Source: Gammaproteobacteria bacterium
Lineage (GTDB): Bacteria > Pseudomonadota > Gammaproteobacteria > UBA11654
Assembly: GCA_018672815.1 (NCBI GenBank)
Contig: JABHDX010000076.1
Coordinates: forward strand, 1-25,238
Direction: 5' to 3'
DNA: 25,238 nucleotides
Shown: positions 16,109 to 24,365 of the stretch, piece after piece
How positions within the stretch are numbered: position 1 is the stretch's first letter
Layout of the letters: every line of letters starts with the position of its first letter
Made by a program: the position numbers and the translations under genes
Notes under the pieces: generated by a model
The model's input: the letters and a program-made list of their open reading frames with translations, nothing else
Databases searched by the model: none
What the model was told of the DNA's origin: nothing

Positions 16109-17449
16109 ATGAAAAATCATTCTATCGCAATAATCAATGCAAATATTGTTAATGAAGGCTCTATCCGTCAAGAGGATATTCTTATATCTAATGGCAGAAT
16201 CAAAAAAATCACTCCTCATTTGAAACTCGAAGACGGAACGAAAGTCATTGATGCAAATGGTCAATATCTCTTACCTGGACTGATTGATGATCAGGTTCAT
16301 TTTAGAGAGCCAGGATTGACCCATAAAGGTGGAATTTTGTCAGAGTCAGCAGCAGCTATAGCTGGGGGAGTTACTTCTTTTATGGATATGCCAAATGTTA
16401 ATCCACCTACTTTGAATAGGGAGTTATTATCGGAAAAGTATGCAATCGCAAAAGATAAGGCTTATGCCAATTATGCTTTTTATTTAGGGGCGAGTAATAA
16501 TAACTTGGAAGAAATAAAACGACTTGAAAAGAATGATGCATGCGGTGTAAAAGTTTTTATGGGAGCGTCAACTGGTAATCTTTTAGTCGATGATGATGAT
16601 GCATTGGAATCGATATTTTCAGAGTGCCCTATGCTGATTGCAACACATTGCGAAGACAGCCCTACTATCAATAGAAATTTAGCTGAAGTAAGAAAAAAAT
16701 ATCCCGATGGTAAGATACCAGTTTCTGAACATCCAAATATTAGATCGGTTGAGTCTTGCTATAAATCTTCTTCTAAAGCTGTAGATTTAGCTAGAAGACA
16801 CAATAGTAAATTACATGTTTTGCACTTAACGACAGAGAAAGAGCTGAGTCTTTTTGAGCCGCTATCAAAAGAAGAAAAAAGAATTACAGCAGAAGTATGC
16901 GTGCATCATCTGTATTACGATGATTCATATTATGAAACAATGGGCTCAAAAATTGTTTGTAATCCAGCGGTTAAAACATCCAGAGATCGTTCATCACTAA
17001 TGCAGGCACTAAATAATAATGTTATCGATGTTATCGCAACGGATCATGCGCCCCATACGATTGATGAAAAAGAAAAACCCTATCCAGACTGTCCTTCCGG
17101 ATTGCCATTGATTCAGCATTCACTTTTGCTTCTTTTGGATTTCTATCGAGAAGGCCAACTGACATTAGAAACTATTGTAGATAAAACCAGTCACTCGCTA
17201 GCTCGTATTTATGGCATTAAGGATCGCGGATTTATTCGGGAAGACTATTGGGCTGATTTAGTTCTAGTTGATTTAAATAAAAACACCACAGTTACGAAAG
17301 ATAATTTACTGTATGAATGTGCTTGGTCTCCATTTGAAGGAAAAACATTTAACTCTTTGATTAATATGACAATTATTAATGGAGAATTAGTTTATAACCA
17401 TGGAAAAATTTTGACACAACCGTCTGGTAAGAAAATTGAATTTGAATAA
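16109..17449 (+). CDS. pyrC: Dihydroorotase, class I type
   Basis: Catalyses the reversible cyclisation of carbamoyl aspartate to dihydroorotate in pyrimidine synthesis. 446 residues, the length of the long multifunctional-type (class I) dihydroorotase and not the shorter E. coli type. Key residues: DDQVHFREPGLTHKG at 60-74 (substrate-binding Arg66; the first metal His is Gln62, with His64 present), the lysine K148 in VKVFMGAST expected to be carboxylated, H180 in ATHCED, H236/H239 in LHVLHLTT, and D312 in ATDHAPH. The C-terminal DLVLVDLNK strand is typical of amidohydrolases. The DDQVHFREPG form is, from memory, frequent in Bacteroidetes and some Proteobacteria. The ATG has no Shine-Dalgarno sequence and lies 7 nt from a TATAAT box. 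No other pyrimidine gene is in the window. Confidence 0.92.
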   Translation: MKNHSIAIINANIVNEGSIRQEDILISNGRIKKITPHLKLEDGTKVIDANGQYLLPGLIDDQVHFREPGLTHKGGILSESAAAIAGGVTSFMDMPNVNPPTLNRELLSEKYAIAKDKAYANYAFYLGASNNNLEEIKRLEKNDACGVKVFMGASTGNLLVDDDDALESIFSECPMLIATHCEDSPTINRNLAEVRKKYPDGKIPVSEHPNIRSVESCYKSSSKAVDLARRHNSKLHVLHLTTEKELSLFEPLSKEEKRITAEVCVHHLYYDDSYYETMGSKIVCNPAVKTSRDRSSLMQALNNNVIDVIATDHAPHTIDEKEKPYPDCPSGLPLIQHSLLLLLDFYREGQLTLETIVDKTSHSLARIYGIKDRGFIREDYWADLVLVDLNKNTTVTKDNLLYECAWSPFEGKTFNSLINMTIINGELVYNHGKILTQPSGKKIEFE

Positions 17450-17586
17450 TGATTTGAATTATTTCATAGGATTAAAATATCGTTTTTTTTCTTCACAGGA
17501 TATGTTAATTTTCTTCCTACATAGCTAAATGGTTGTGGAGATAAAGAAACTGAAAGCTTTTAAAGTTAAATTTTCGTATACAGATA

Positions 17587-17606
17587 ACGTTTTATAAATC
17601 AAACGT
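17587..17606. promoter_or_regulatory. Inverted repeat upstream of the Kor operon
   Basis: ACGTTT-N8-AAACGT has perfect 6-bp arms and encloses TATAAA, a possible -10 element, 17 bp before the flavoprotein start. A regulator bound here would block the promoter. No clear -35 is visible. The rest of the 174-bp spacer (17450-17623) has an unpaired T8 run at 17483-17490 and nothing else I can name. Confidence 0.3.
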
Positions 17607-17623
17607 CAGCAAAAAATACACCA

Positions 17624-19432
17624 ATGCAACCAACAAATACTAAAGACCCTCAATATTTCCATAAGGTAGTTGACTGCCAATGGGGATGTCCCGCACATAC
17701 AGATGTACCAGCATATATAAGACATATTGCCCAGGGTGAATTTACCGAAGCTTACATGATTAATAGAGAGTCAAATGTTTTTCCTGGTATTTTAGGAAGA
17801 GTATGTGATCGTCCATGTGAGCCTGCTTGTAGAAGAGTAAGAGTTGAAGAGGAACCAGTAGCAATATGCAGATTAAAAAGAGTTGCAGGCGATCTGAAAG
17901 GAGATATTCAGCAATTACTTCCCAATATTCCTAAGAAAAAAAATGGAAAGAAAATAGCCATCGTTGGTGGTGGTTGTGCATCATTAACGGTTGCAAATGA
18001 TTTATTGCCATTAGGTTATGAAGTCGATATTTTTGAGTCTTTACCAGTGATGGGAGGTTTGATCCGAAGCAATATACCAAAATTTAGACTCCCTCCAGAG
18101 GTCATTGATGAAGAATTTAATATTATTGTAGAGCAAGGTGCTAATTTACATCTTAATCATCCCATAGACAGTATGAAAGAATTACTGACTGAATCTTATG
18201 ATGCTTTCTTCATCGGAACAGGCGCACCAAAAGGAAGAGAACTAGACTTGCCAGGAAGAAAGGATAGCAATCAAATTCATATTGGTATTTCATGGTTGGA
18301 ATCAGTGGCATTTGAACATATTGATACAGTTGGAAAGAAAGTGCTCATTATTGGGGGCGGTAATACTGCCATGGATTGTTGTAGAACTTCACTAAGATTA
18401 GGGGCTGATAATGTTAAGGTTATGTATCGAGGTACACGTGATCGAATGAAGTCATCAGATTGGGAATTGGAGCCCGCACTAGAGGAAGATGTTGATTTAA
18501 TGCTTAACCATTCTCCCGATGAGTATGTTGTTGAAAATGGAAAATTAGTTGGTATGAGATTCTCAGTTTTGGACTGGTCTAAAGATGAAAAAGGCAAGCT
18601 TGTCTCTCAGAAAATTGACGACGTAGTGATTCCTTGTGACACCGTGATACTGGCTATCGGACAGGAAAATTCTTTTCCATGGGTTGAAAGAGATATTGGT
18701 TTAGAGTTTGACCAATGGGAAGTCCCAGTTGTTGATCCAGTCACTTATGAGTCCACTATTAAAGGTGTATTTTTTGGTGGCGATGCTGCTTTTGGTCCAA
18801 AAAATATTATTGAGGCTGTTGAGCATGGTCACCAAGCGGCTATTTCTATCCATAAGTATTGTGAGAATGAAGCAATGACTGATCGTCTTGAATATGGAAT
18901 GAATCTTGTCACAGCAAAAATGGGAATTCATGAGTGGTCTTATAGCAATGATTATGGTTATGAGAATCGATTTGAAGTTCCAACGGTTCCAATGAATGAA
19001 CGTTTTAAAGATATTAATATCGAAGTAGAGCTTGGCTTTGAGCCCGGACAATTTCAACAAGAGGTTGAGCGTTGTTTAAATTGTGATATCCAGACTGACT
19101 TTGCTGCAAATCTTTGTATTGAGTGTGATGCATGCATTGATATATGTCCTGTAAATTGTTTGATGATCACTGAAAATGATGAAGAGGATAACCTGAGAAA
19201 GAAAATTAAAACTCCTGCAAATAACCTAGAGCAAGATCTATTTGTCTCGGAAGATTTACCTCAAACTGGAAGAGTAATGTTAAAAGATGAAGATGTTTGT
19301 ATCCATTGTGGTTTATGTGCTGAAAGATGCCCTACTGCGGCTTGGGACATGAAGAAATTTACTTTGAAAGTTCCTTATGCTTTGGATGAAGCTAATTCTA
19401 ACAATAAGAATGAAACAAAGAAAGCAGTGTAA
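17624..19432 (+). CDS. NAD(P)H-dependent FAD / iron-sulfur oxidoreductase subunit (GltD/DPYD-like, ferredoxin tail)
   Basis: Probable electron-transfer partner of KorAB, 602 residues. The N-terminal domain (about 15-95) is the iron-sulfur helical domain of GltD and dihydropyrimidine dehydrogenase: C18, C22, C61, C65, C69, with GRVCDRPCEPACRR. An FAD-binding fold starts at 110 (IVGGGCASLTVAND). The GGGCAS loop resembles the GAGPAS of dihydropyrimidine dehydrogenase, with Ser where GltD has Gly. The NAD(P) site is IIGGGNTAMD (242-251), and GVFFGGDAAFGPKNIIEAVEHG (381-402) is the second FAD contact. The C-terminus holds RCLNC (C484, C487) and two ferredoxin motifs, C498/C501/C504/C508 and C559/C562/C565/C569, enough for two [4Fe-4S] clusters. 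TAATG joins its stop to korA. There is no glutaminase partner, so it is not glutamate synthase. Roughly, electrons would pass between NAD(P)H, FAD, clusters and KorAB. Confidence 0.92.
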   Translation: MQPTNTKDPQYFHKVVDCQWGCPAHTDVPAYIRHIAQGEFTEAYMINRESNVFPGILGRVCDRPCEPACRRVRVEEEPVAICRLKRVAGDLKGDIQQLLPNIPKKKNGKKIAIVGGGCASLTVANDLLPLGYEVDIFESLPVMGGLIRSNIPKFRLPPEVIDEEFNIIVEQGANLHLNHPIDSMKELLTESYDAFFIGTGAPKGRELDLPGRKDSNQIHIGISWLESVAFEHIDTVGKKVLIIGGGNTAMDCCRTSLRLGADNVKVMYRGTRDRMKSSDWELEPALEEDVDLMLNHSPDEYVVENGKLVGMRFSVLDWSKDEKGKLVSQKIDDVVIPCDTVILAIGQENSFPWVERDIGLEFDQWEVPVVDPVTYESTIKGVFFGGDAAFGPKNIIEAVEHGHQAAISIHKYCENEAMTDRLEYGMNLVTAKMGIHEWSYSNDYGYENRFEVPTVPMNERFKDINIEVELGFEPGQFQQEVERCLNCDIQTDFAANLCIECDACIDICPVNCLMITENDEEDNLRKKIKTPANNLEQDLFVSEDLPQTGRVMLKDEDVCIHCGLCAERCPTAAWDMKKFTLKVPYALDEANSNNKNETKKAV

Positions 19433-21240
19433 TGTCTAAACCCAGCCATAATAATTTTACTGTTAAATTTGCCAATGTTAATGGCACCGGTTCATCGAGT
19501 GCAAACGGCATGTTTATGAAGAGTATATTCAGAATGGGTATACCTGTTGTGGGTAAAAATTATTTTCCTTCTAATATACAAGGTCTTCCCACTTGGTATG
19601 AGATTCGTGCAAGTGAAAAAGGGTATTTATCACCATCAGGAACAGTAGATATTATGGTCGCCATGAATGCACAAACCTATGCAGAAGATTTGGCTTCAGT
19701 AGAGCCAGGCGGTTATCTCATTTATGACTCATCTTGGCCAAGAAAAGAATTGATGACTCGAGATGATATTACTGTTCTTGGAGTGCCACTTGCAAAAATG
19801 TGCAACGAGGCATTTGATACTGCACGTTCCAGGACTCTAATGAAAAATACAGCCTATGTTGGTGTATTGTCGGCATTACTAGAAATGGATATGGCTGTAA
19901 TTGAACAATTGTTATTGGATACTTTTGGTACAAAAAAACATCTTATTGATGCTAATAAAGTAGCTTTGGATATGGGTTTTAATTACGCAAAAGAAAATTT
20001 CAAATGCCCTCTTATTTTTAGGGCAAAAACATCTAATAAAACAGATGGACATATAATTATCGATGGCAATGCAACTGCTGCATTGGGATGCGTGTTTGCT
20101 GGTGCAACTGTAGGATCTTGGTATCCAATTACTCCTTCTACTTCTTTAATGGATGCTTTTAGCGGCTATTGCCATAGTCTTAGAAAAGATAAAGAAACAG
20201 AAAAAAATAATTACTCAATTATTCAGGCTGAAGATGAATTAGCAGCTATTGGTATGGCACTTGGTGCAGGTTGGAATGGAGCCAGATCTTTCACTCCAAC
20301 AAGTGGTCCTGGTATTTCACTAATGGGAGAATTTCTTGGTTTTGGATACTACACAGAAATACCGACTGTTGTTTTTGATGTTCAGCGCACCGGACCATCG
20401 ACGGGTATGCCTACAAGAACTCAACAGTGTGATCTTATGGCATGTGCTTATGCTTCCCATGGGGACACTAAACATGTTTGCCTTTACCCTGCAAATCCAG
20501 AAGAAGCATTTTACCTTTCGACCGAAGCTTTTAATTTAGCTGAACAACTACAAACTCCTGTATTCGTATTATCGGATCTTGATATTGGAATGAATGATTG
20601 GATGGTTAAGGATTTAGAGTGGGAAGATGGATACCAGCCAAAAAGAGGCAAGGTTCTTGGAAAAGAAGAATTGGATAATATGGAGAATTTTTACCGTTAT
20701 CTTGATGTGGATGGTGATGGTATTCCCTATAGAACAATTCCAGGAAGACATCCCAAAGGGGCTTATTTCACCAGAGGTTCAGGCCATAATAAATTAGGTG
20801 GATATACTGAAGATGCAGCTGAGTATCAAGATGTAGTGGATCGTTTATTGATTAAATGGGAAACTGCAAAAACTCTCGTACCTCAGCCTGATATAAGTTA
20901 TTCAAAGAAGAATAAAATTGGAATTATTAGTATTGGTAGTTGTAATGACGCAATTCGTGAGGCGAGAGATGTTTTAAAAAAACAAGGACAAGCATTAAAT
21001 TATTTACGGGTGAAAGCTTTTCCTTTTAATGACCAAGTTGAGAAATTTATGACTCAGCATGAAAAAATCTTTGTCATTGAGCAAAACAGAGACGGTCAAT
21101 TGCACCATATGTTAATTACAGAAACTAATATAGATCCAAGAAAGCTAGAATCATTAAGGTTCTATAATGGCATACCAATTTTTGCTAAAGATATTATTCA
21201 AAAGATTGAAGACAGAATTAATGCAGGTCAAGCAGCATGA
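19432..21240 (+). CDS. korA: 2-oxoacid:ferredoxin oxidoreductase, fused gamma-alpha subunit (KorA-like)
   Basis: One of two subunits of a CoA-acylating 2-oxoacid oxidoreductase, most likely for 2-oxoglutarate. 602 residues in the order gamma then alpha: about 8-195 is the gamma domain (ANVNGTGSSSANGMFMKS, VDIMVAMN, GGYLIYDSS), and about 210 onward the alpha pyrimidine-binding domain with YPITPST (231-237), E267 in QAEDELAAIG, and QRTGPSTGMPTRTQQ (318-332). The C-terminal part (about 490-600) is the alpha C-terminal domain. Mycobacterial KorA has the same fused order and is known to act in an aerobe. There are no ferredoxin motifs here; the clusters are in the flavoprotein and KorB. Start overlaps the flavoprotein stop by one base, and its end overlaps korB by four. 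Substrate specificity is inferred by family; a branched-chain or other 2-oxoacid remains possible. Confidence 0.92.
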   Translation: MSKPSHNNFTVKFANVNGTGSSSANGMFMKSIFRMGIPVVGKNYFPSNIQGLPTWYEIRASEKGYLSPSGTVDIMVAMNAQTYAEDLASVEPGGYLIYDSSWPRKELMTRDDITVLGVPLAKMCNEAFDTARSRTLMKNTAYVGVLSALLEMDMAVIEQLLLDTFGTKKHLIDANKVALDMGFNYAKENFKCPLIFRAKTSNKTDGHIIIDGNATAALGCVFAGATVGSWYPITPSTSLMDAFSGYCHSLRKDKETEKNNYSIIQAEDELAAIGMALGAGWNGARSFTPTSGPGISLMGEFLGFGYYTEIPTVVFDVQRTGPSTGMPTRTQQCDLMACAYASHGDTKHVCLYPANPEEAFYLSTEAFNLAEQLQTPVFVLSDLDIGMNDWMVKDLEWEDGYQPKRGKVLGKEELDNMENFYRYLDVDGDGIPYRTIPGRHPKGAYFTRGSGHNKLGGYTEDAAEYQDVVDRLLIKWETAKTLVPQPDISYSKKNKIGIISIGSCNDAIREARDVLKKQGQALNYLRVKAFPFNDQVEKFMTQHEKIFVIEQNRDGQLHHMLITETNIDPRKLESLRFYNGIPIFAKDIIQKIEDRINAGQAA

Positions 21241-22292
21241 GTTATATTAAGAAACCAAAAATCATCAGAGATAATGCTCTAAGAAATAAGTTAGGAATGA
21301 CTTTAACTGATTATGAAGGTGTGATGTCTACTCTTTGTGCAGGTTGCGGTCATGATTCGATTACTGGAGCCATTATACAGACTGTATTTGATTTGAATAT
21401 TGAACCACATCGACTTATCAAATTAAGCGGTATAGGCTGCTCATCGAAAACACCTGCATACTTTGCAAGCCAATCCCATGGATTTAATTCTGTGCATGGA
21501 AGAATGCCGTCGGTAGCTACAGGCGCTCACTCTGCAAACAGTGAATTATTCTGCATTGGAGTATCAGGCGATGGAGATACGCTTTCGATTGGTATGGGGC
21601 AGTTTACACATGCTATTAGAAGAAACTTAAATATGCTTTATGTGATTGAAAATAATGGTGTTTATGGTCTTACGAAAGGACAATTCTCAGCTTCAGCTGA
21701 TGTAGGATCAACAGCAAAAAAAGGCGCTCCCAACGTTCAAATACCGATAGACCCATGTCAAGTGGCGATATCAATTGGTGCAACATTTGTGGCTCGAAGT
21801 TTTTCAGGAGATAAAGACCAATTGGTACCATTGCTAAAAGCAGGTTTAATGCATCGGGGATTTGCTATGTTGGATGTGATTTCTCCTTGCGTCACTTTCA
21901 ATGATCATGAAGGATCAACAAAAAGTTATATGAGCACTAGAGAATCTAAAAGAGAAGCTCTTTATACAGATTATATTGAACCATTTAGTGAAATTGAAAT
22001 TGATTATGATCAGGGTAGTTCCATTGAGGTTGATTTACATGAGGGTGGAAAAGTCATATTAAGGAAGGCTGAAAAAGAGTTCAGCCCTCTAAATAAGAGT
22101 GACTCTATCCGAGTTATTCGAGAAGCAGCAGACGAGGGAGAAATGCTTACCGGCTTATTATATATTGATGAAAATACTCCAGACTTTACTGAGATGGAGA
22201 ATACAGTCAATAAGCCTTTAAATGAAATACCTTTTGATGATCTTTGTCCAGGATCAGAATCCTTAATTTCTTTGCAAAAAAATTATAAGTAG
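21237..22292 (+). CDS. korB: 2-oxoacid:ferredoxin oxidoreductase, beta subunit (KorB-like)
   Basis: The thiamine-diphosphate subunit, 351 residues. The TPP/Mg motif begins GDGD (111-114) and ends ENN (138-140), with the usual spacing. Four cysteines fit the [4Fe-4S] ligands of this family: C34 and C37 in LCAGCGHD, C68 in GIGCSS, and C218 in SPCVTFND. HGRMPSVATGAH (87-98) is a further conserved segment. The C-terminal about 120 residues (from YIEPFSEIEIDYD) have no landmark I can place. ATGA overlap with korA and AGGT about 10 nt upstream support translation as one unit. With KorA it should convert a 2-oxoacid plus CoA to acyl-CoA and CO2, or the reverse, with electrons passing to or from the flavoprotein. 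Confidence 0.93.
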   Translation: MSYIKKPKIIRDNALRNKLGMTLTDYEGVMSTLCAGCGHDSITGAIIQTVFDLNIEPHRLIKLSGIGCSSKTPAYFASQSHGFNSVHGRMPSVATGAHSANSELFCIGVSGDGDTLSIGMGQFTHAIRRNLNMLYVIENNGVYGLTKGQFSASADVGSTAKKGAPNVQIPIDPCQVAISIGATFVARSFSGDKDQLVPLLKAGLMHRGFAMLDVISPCVTFNDHEGSTKSYMSTRESKREALYTDYIEPFSEIEIDYDQGSSIEVDLHEGGKVILRKAEKEFSPLNKSDSIRVIREAADEGEMLTGLLYIDENTPDFTEMENTVNKPLNEIPFDDLCPGSESLISLQKNYK

Positions 22293-22305
22293 GGATGATA
22301 ATTAG

Positions 22306-23772
22306 ATGCGGATGATAAGCATCAAAAACAACTCAATCTCACTCAATTTTCTATTATTATCTTCCTTTGTTTTTTATCCATCATATTTACTCAAAGCAAA
22401 ACAGCTACCAGAGCCACTGGCTTTTATGCTCGAACAAGAAAATATCCCCCCTGAAACTTTAAGCATTATTATTCAGAAAGTCGATTCTGGCGCACCTCTA
22501 ATAGATTTCAATTCTAAAAAATATAGAAGTCCAGGCTCACTCACAAAGCTATTTACCTCTTTTGTTGCATTGGATTATCTGGGTCCAGAAACACAATGGC
22601 ATACCAAAATTTTTGCTTCGGATTCCATTGATGATGGCACTGTAGATCAATTACTCATAGTGGGTGGCGGAGATCCTTTTTTAACTACGGATAAGCTTTT
22701 AGAGTTAATACATAAACTAAGAAAAATGGGAATACATACGATAGAAAATGGATTACTCATAGATCAGAGGGTATTTCCCAAAGGCAATATAAAATCAGGT
22801 GATTTCGATAATGACCCTTTGCGTCCATACAATGTAATGCATGCTTCTTTGATGGCAAACTTTAATACAATTGATTTTGTAGTTAAGAAAAATGCTAAGA
22901 AAAATAAAATTGATATTGAATATGATTTTCTACCAGATGGTATTTATTTTGACAATAAACTTAAGATTGGGAATGGTTCATGTGCTGACTTTAGGGAACA
23001 GGTTAATTTTAATCAATTAATCCAAGAATCATACCCTCCAAGGGTTATTATTGAACTGTCTGGTGAATACCCACAACAATGCAATCAATACACTCATGAT
23101 ATTGCTGTGACAGAAACAAATCATTTCTTTTTTGGACTCTTCTCATACCTTTGGAAAAAATCAGGAGGTTCAATTTCTGGATATATCAGTGAGGCTAATA
23201 TTGATAAATCAGATGATCTATTATTGAACTTTAAGTCTATAAAACTTTTGGATTTATTACCCCATCTTTTAAAAGACAGTAATAACTTTATTGCCAGACA
23301 ATTGTTTTTTTCGATCGGGCAATCTAAATCTAATTATAATTTGAAGCAATCAAGAAAAGTCATTAAAAAAACTCTTAAGAAAAATAAAATAAACTCTAGA
23401 AGAAATTTTTACGACAATGGATCTGGATTATCCAGATCTACCAAGATCAGGCCTGATACTTTATCAAGTTTATTGCAAGTAATATATCAACATTCAATGT
23501 CTGATCTCATTATCTCTTCACTTCCGATATCAGGGGTTGATGGAACACTATCTAATCGTTTTAATTCAACCCAGTTGAAGGGCAGAATGCGACTTAAAAC
23601 AGGTACTCTTGATGGCGTAAGAAGCCTTGCTGGTTTTGTACAAGGTATGTCTGGCCAAGAGTACATTGTGGTCTTAATACACAATGATTTATCAGAACAT
23701 AGTTATAAAACTAAAGGATTTGAAAACGCATTATTTGAATGGTTGATCGATGATCTTGAACGAGTTTTATGA
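22306..23772 (+). CDS. dacB: D-alanyl-D-alanine carboxypeptidase/endopeptidase (PBP4, peptidase S13)
   Basis: A periplasmic penicillin-binding protein, 488 residues, that trims or cleaves peptidoglycan cross-bridges. A basic start and a hydrophobic stretch (about 12-28) form the signal peptide. Active-site motifs: S-L-T-K (nucleophile S78, K81), S-N-N at 325-327 and K-T-G at 431-433. The large insertion between the first two motifs, the hallmark of S13 enzymes, is present, as are YDNGSGLSR (369-377) and the LIVGGGDP segment. AGGG lies 11 nt before the chosen ATG. The gene begins 13 bp after korB, so it may share that operon's transcript though its function is unrelated. Its last 6 bp overlap the end of convergent msrQ. 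Confidence 0.93.
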   Translation: MRMISIKNNSISLNFLLLSSFVFYPSYLLKAKQLPEPLAFMLEQENIPPETLSIIIQKVDSGAPLIDFNSKKYRSPGSLTKLFTSFVALDYLGPETQWHTKIFASDSIDDGTVDQLLIVGGGDPFLTTDKLLELIHKLRKMGIHTIENGLLIDQRVFPKGNIKSGDFDNDPLRPYNVMHASLMANFNTIDFVVKKNAKKNKIDIEYDFLPDGIYFDNKLKIGNGSCADFREQVNFNQLIQESYPPRVIIELSGEYPQQCNQYTHDIAVTETNHFFFGLFSYLWKKSGGSISGYISEANIDKSDDLLLNFKSIKLLDLLPHLLKDSNNFIARQLFFSIGQSKSNYNLKQSRKVIKKTLKKNKINSRRNFYDNGSGLSRSTKIRPDTLSSLLQVIYQHSMSDLIISSLPISGVDGTLSNRFNSTQLKGRMRLKTGTLDGVRSLAGFVQGMSGQEYIVVLIHNDLSEHSYKTKGFENALFEWLIDDLERVL

Positions 23773-24345
23773 TTTATCTTTTGAAATTTTAAACTTCCAG
23801 GCCGTCAGTAATAGCATGATCGCAGATAGTAATACTGGCTCTGTTTCAATAACTTTTGTTTGCCAATAGAAATGCCATACCCCTAGTATTGCTCCAGTAT
23901 AGGTAATGCCACTGATAGTTGATCTATTCTTATTGAACCATGGTTGCAGTTTTTTAAAGGAAACTAAGCCTATCGACAACAAACATAAAAAGCCGCCCCA
24001 GCCAACGATAAGGTAGGGTGTTTCTATGATATCGACGATAATTATTTTTACATCACCACCTTGGTCAATCAGGGCATAACTTAAGAAATGATTTATAATA
24101 TAAAAAAGGGACACCAAACCCAGAGGTTTGGGCAATTTATTGAATAACTTATAATGGGTATAATGTCCAATGGGAGTTATTATTAAAGTTATTATCAAGA
24201 TTCTTATACCCCATTGTCCGGTAAAATGAATAATAGTTTCAATAGGGTTGGCACCTAGACCTGAGAAATAACCAAAACCCTTACAGCTAAGAATAATAAA
24301 AGGTAGTAAGCTGATTAATGTAAGAACTTTAACAATAAGCTGCAT
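23767..24345 (-). CDS. msrQ: Heme b membrane subunit of the MsrPQ methionine-sulfoxide reductase
   Basis: The inner-membrane partner that passes quinone-derived electrons to MsrP. 192 residues, near the usual 200, with about six membrane helices. Family landmarks: LGANPIETIIHFTG (30-43, H40), ITLIITPIGHY, LGLVSLFYIINHFLSY (75-90, H86, equivalent to E. coli H91), ETPYLIVGW (108-116) and GAILGVWHFYW (151-161, H158, equivalent to E. coli H164). The position of E. coli H151 is S145 here (TISGITY where the usual form is xLHxxVY). The 13-residue spacing to H158 is kept, so the substitution is unambiguous. Heme binding may be altered. The gene follows msrP by 20 bp on the same strand. No Shine-Dalgarno sequence is evident, so coupling to msrP is likely. 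Confidence 0.9.
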   Translation of the reverse strand: MQLIVKVLTLISLLPFIILSCKGFGYFSGLGANPIETIIHFTGQWGIRILIITLIITPIGHYTHYKLFNKLPKPLGLVSLFYIINHFLSYALIDQGGDVKIIIVDIIETPYLIVGWGGFLCLLSIGLVSFKKLQPWFNKNRSTISGITYTGAILGVWHFYWQTKVIETEPVLLSAIMLLLTAWKFKISKDKS

Positions 24346-24365
24346 GGTTTAAACACTAGGTTGGA

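Noticed and set aside
17450..17490. Terminator after dihydroorotase
   Set aside because: A T8 run is present (17483-17490), but the only nearby inverted repeat (AATAAT/ATTATT) is all A-T and is separated from the T-run.
18277..19060. Antisense open frames of about 100 codons within the flavoprotein gene
   Set aside because: They lie opposite a clearly conserved coding region, have no motif or ribosome-binding site, and look like shadows of AT-rich codon use.
17624..19432. Glutamate synthase small subunit (gltD)
   Set aside because: The core resembles GltD, but a ferredoxin tail is added, the FAD loop is DPYD-like, no glutamate synthase large subunit is nearby, and the gene is fused in frame spacing to korAB.
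19432..22292. Indolepyruvate or pyruvate:ferredoxin oxidoreductase
   Set aside because: The gamma-alpha fusion followed by a separate beta subunit and the absence of a ferredoxin delta domain fit KorAB better. IorA carries its TPP and ferredoxin domains in one chain, and pyruvate enzymes are usually either one long chain or four subunits.
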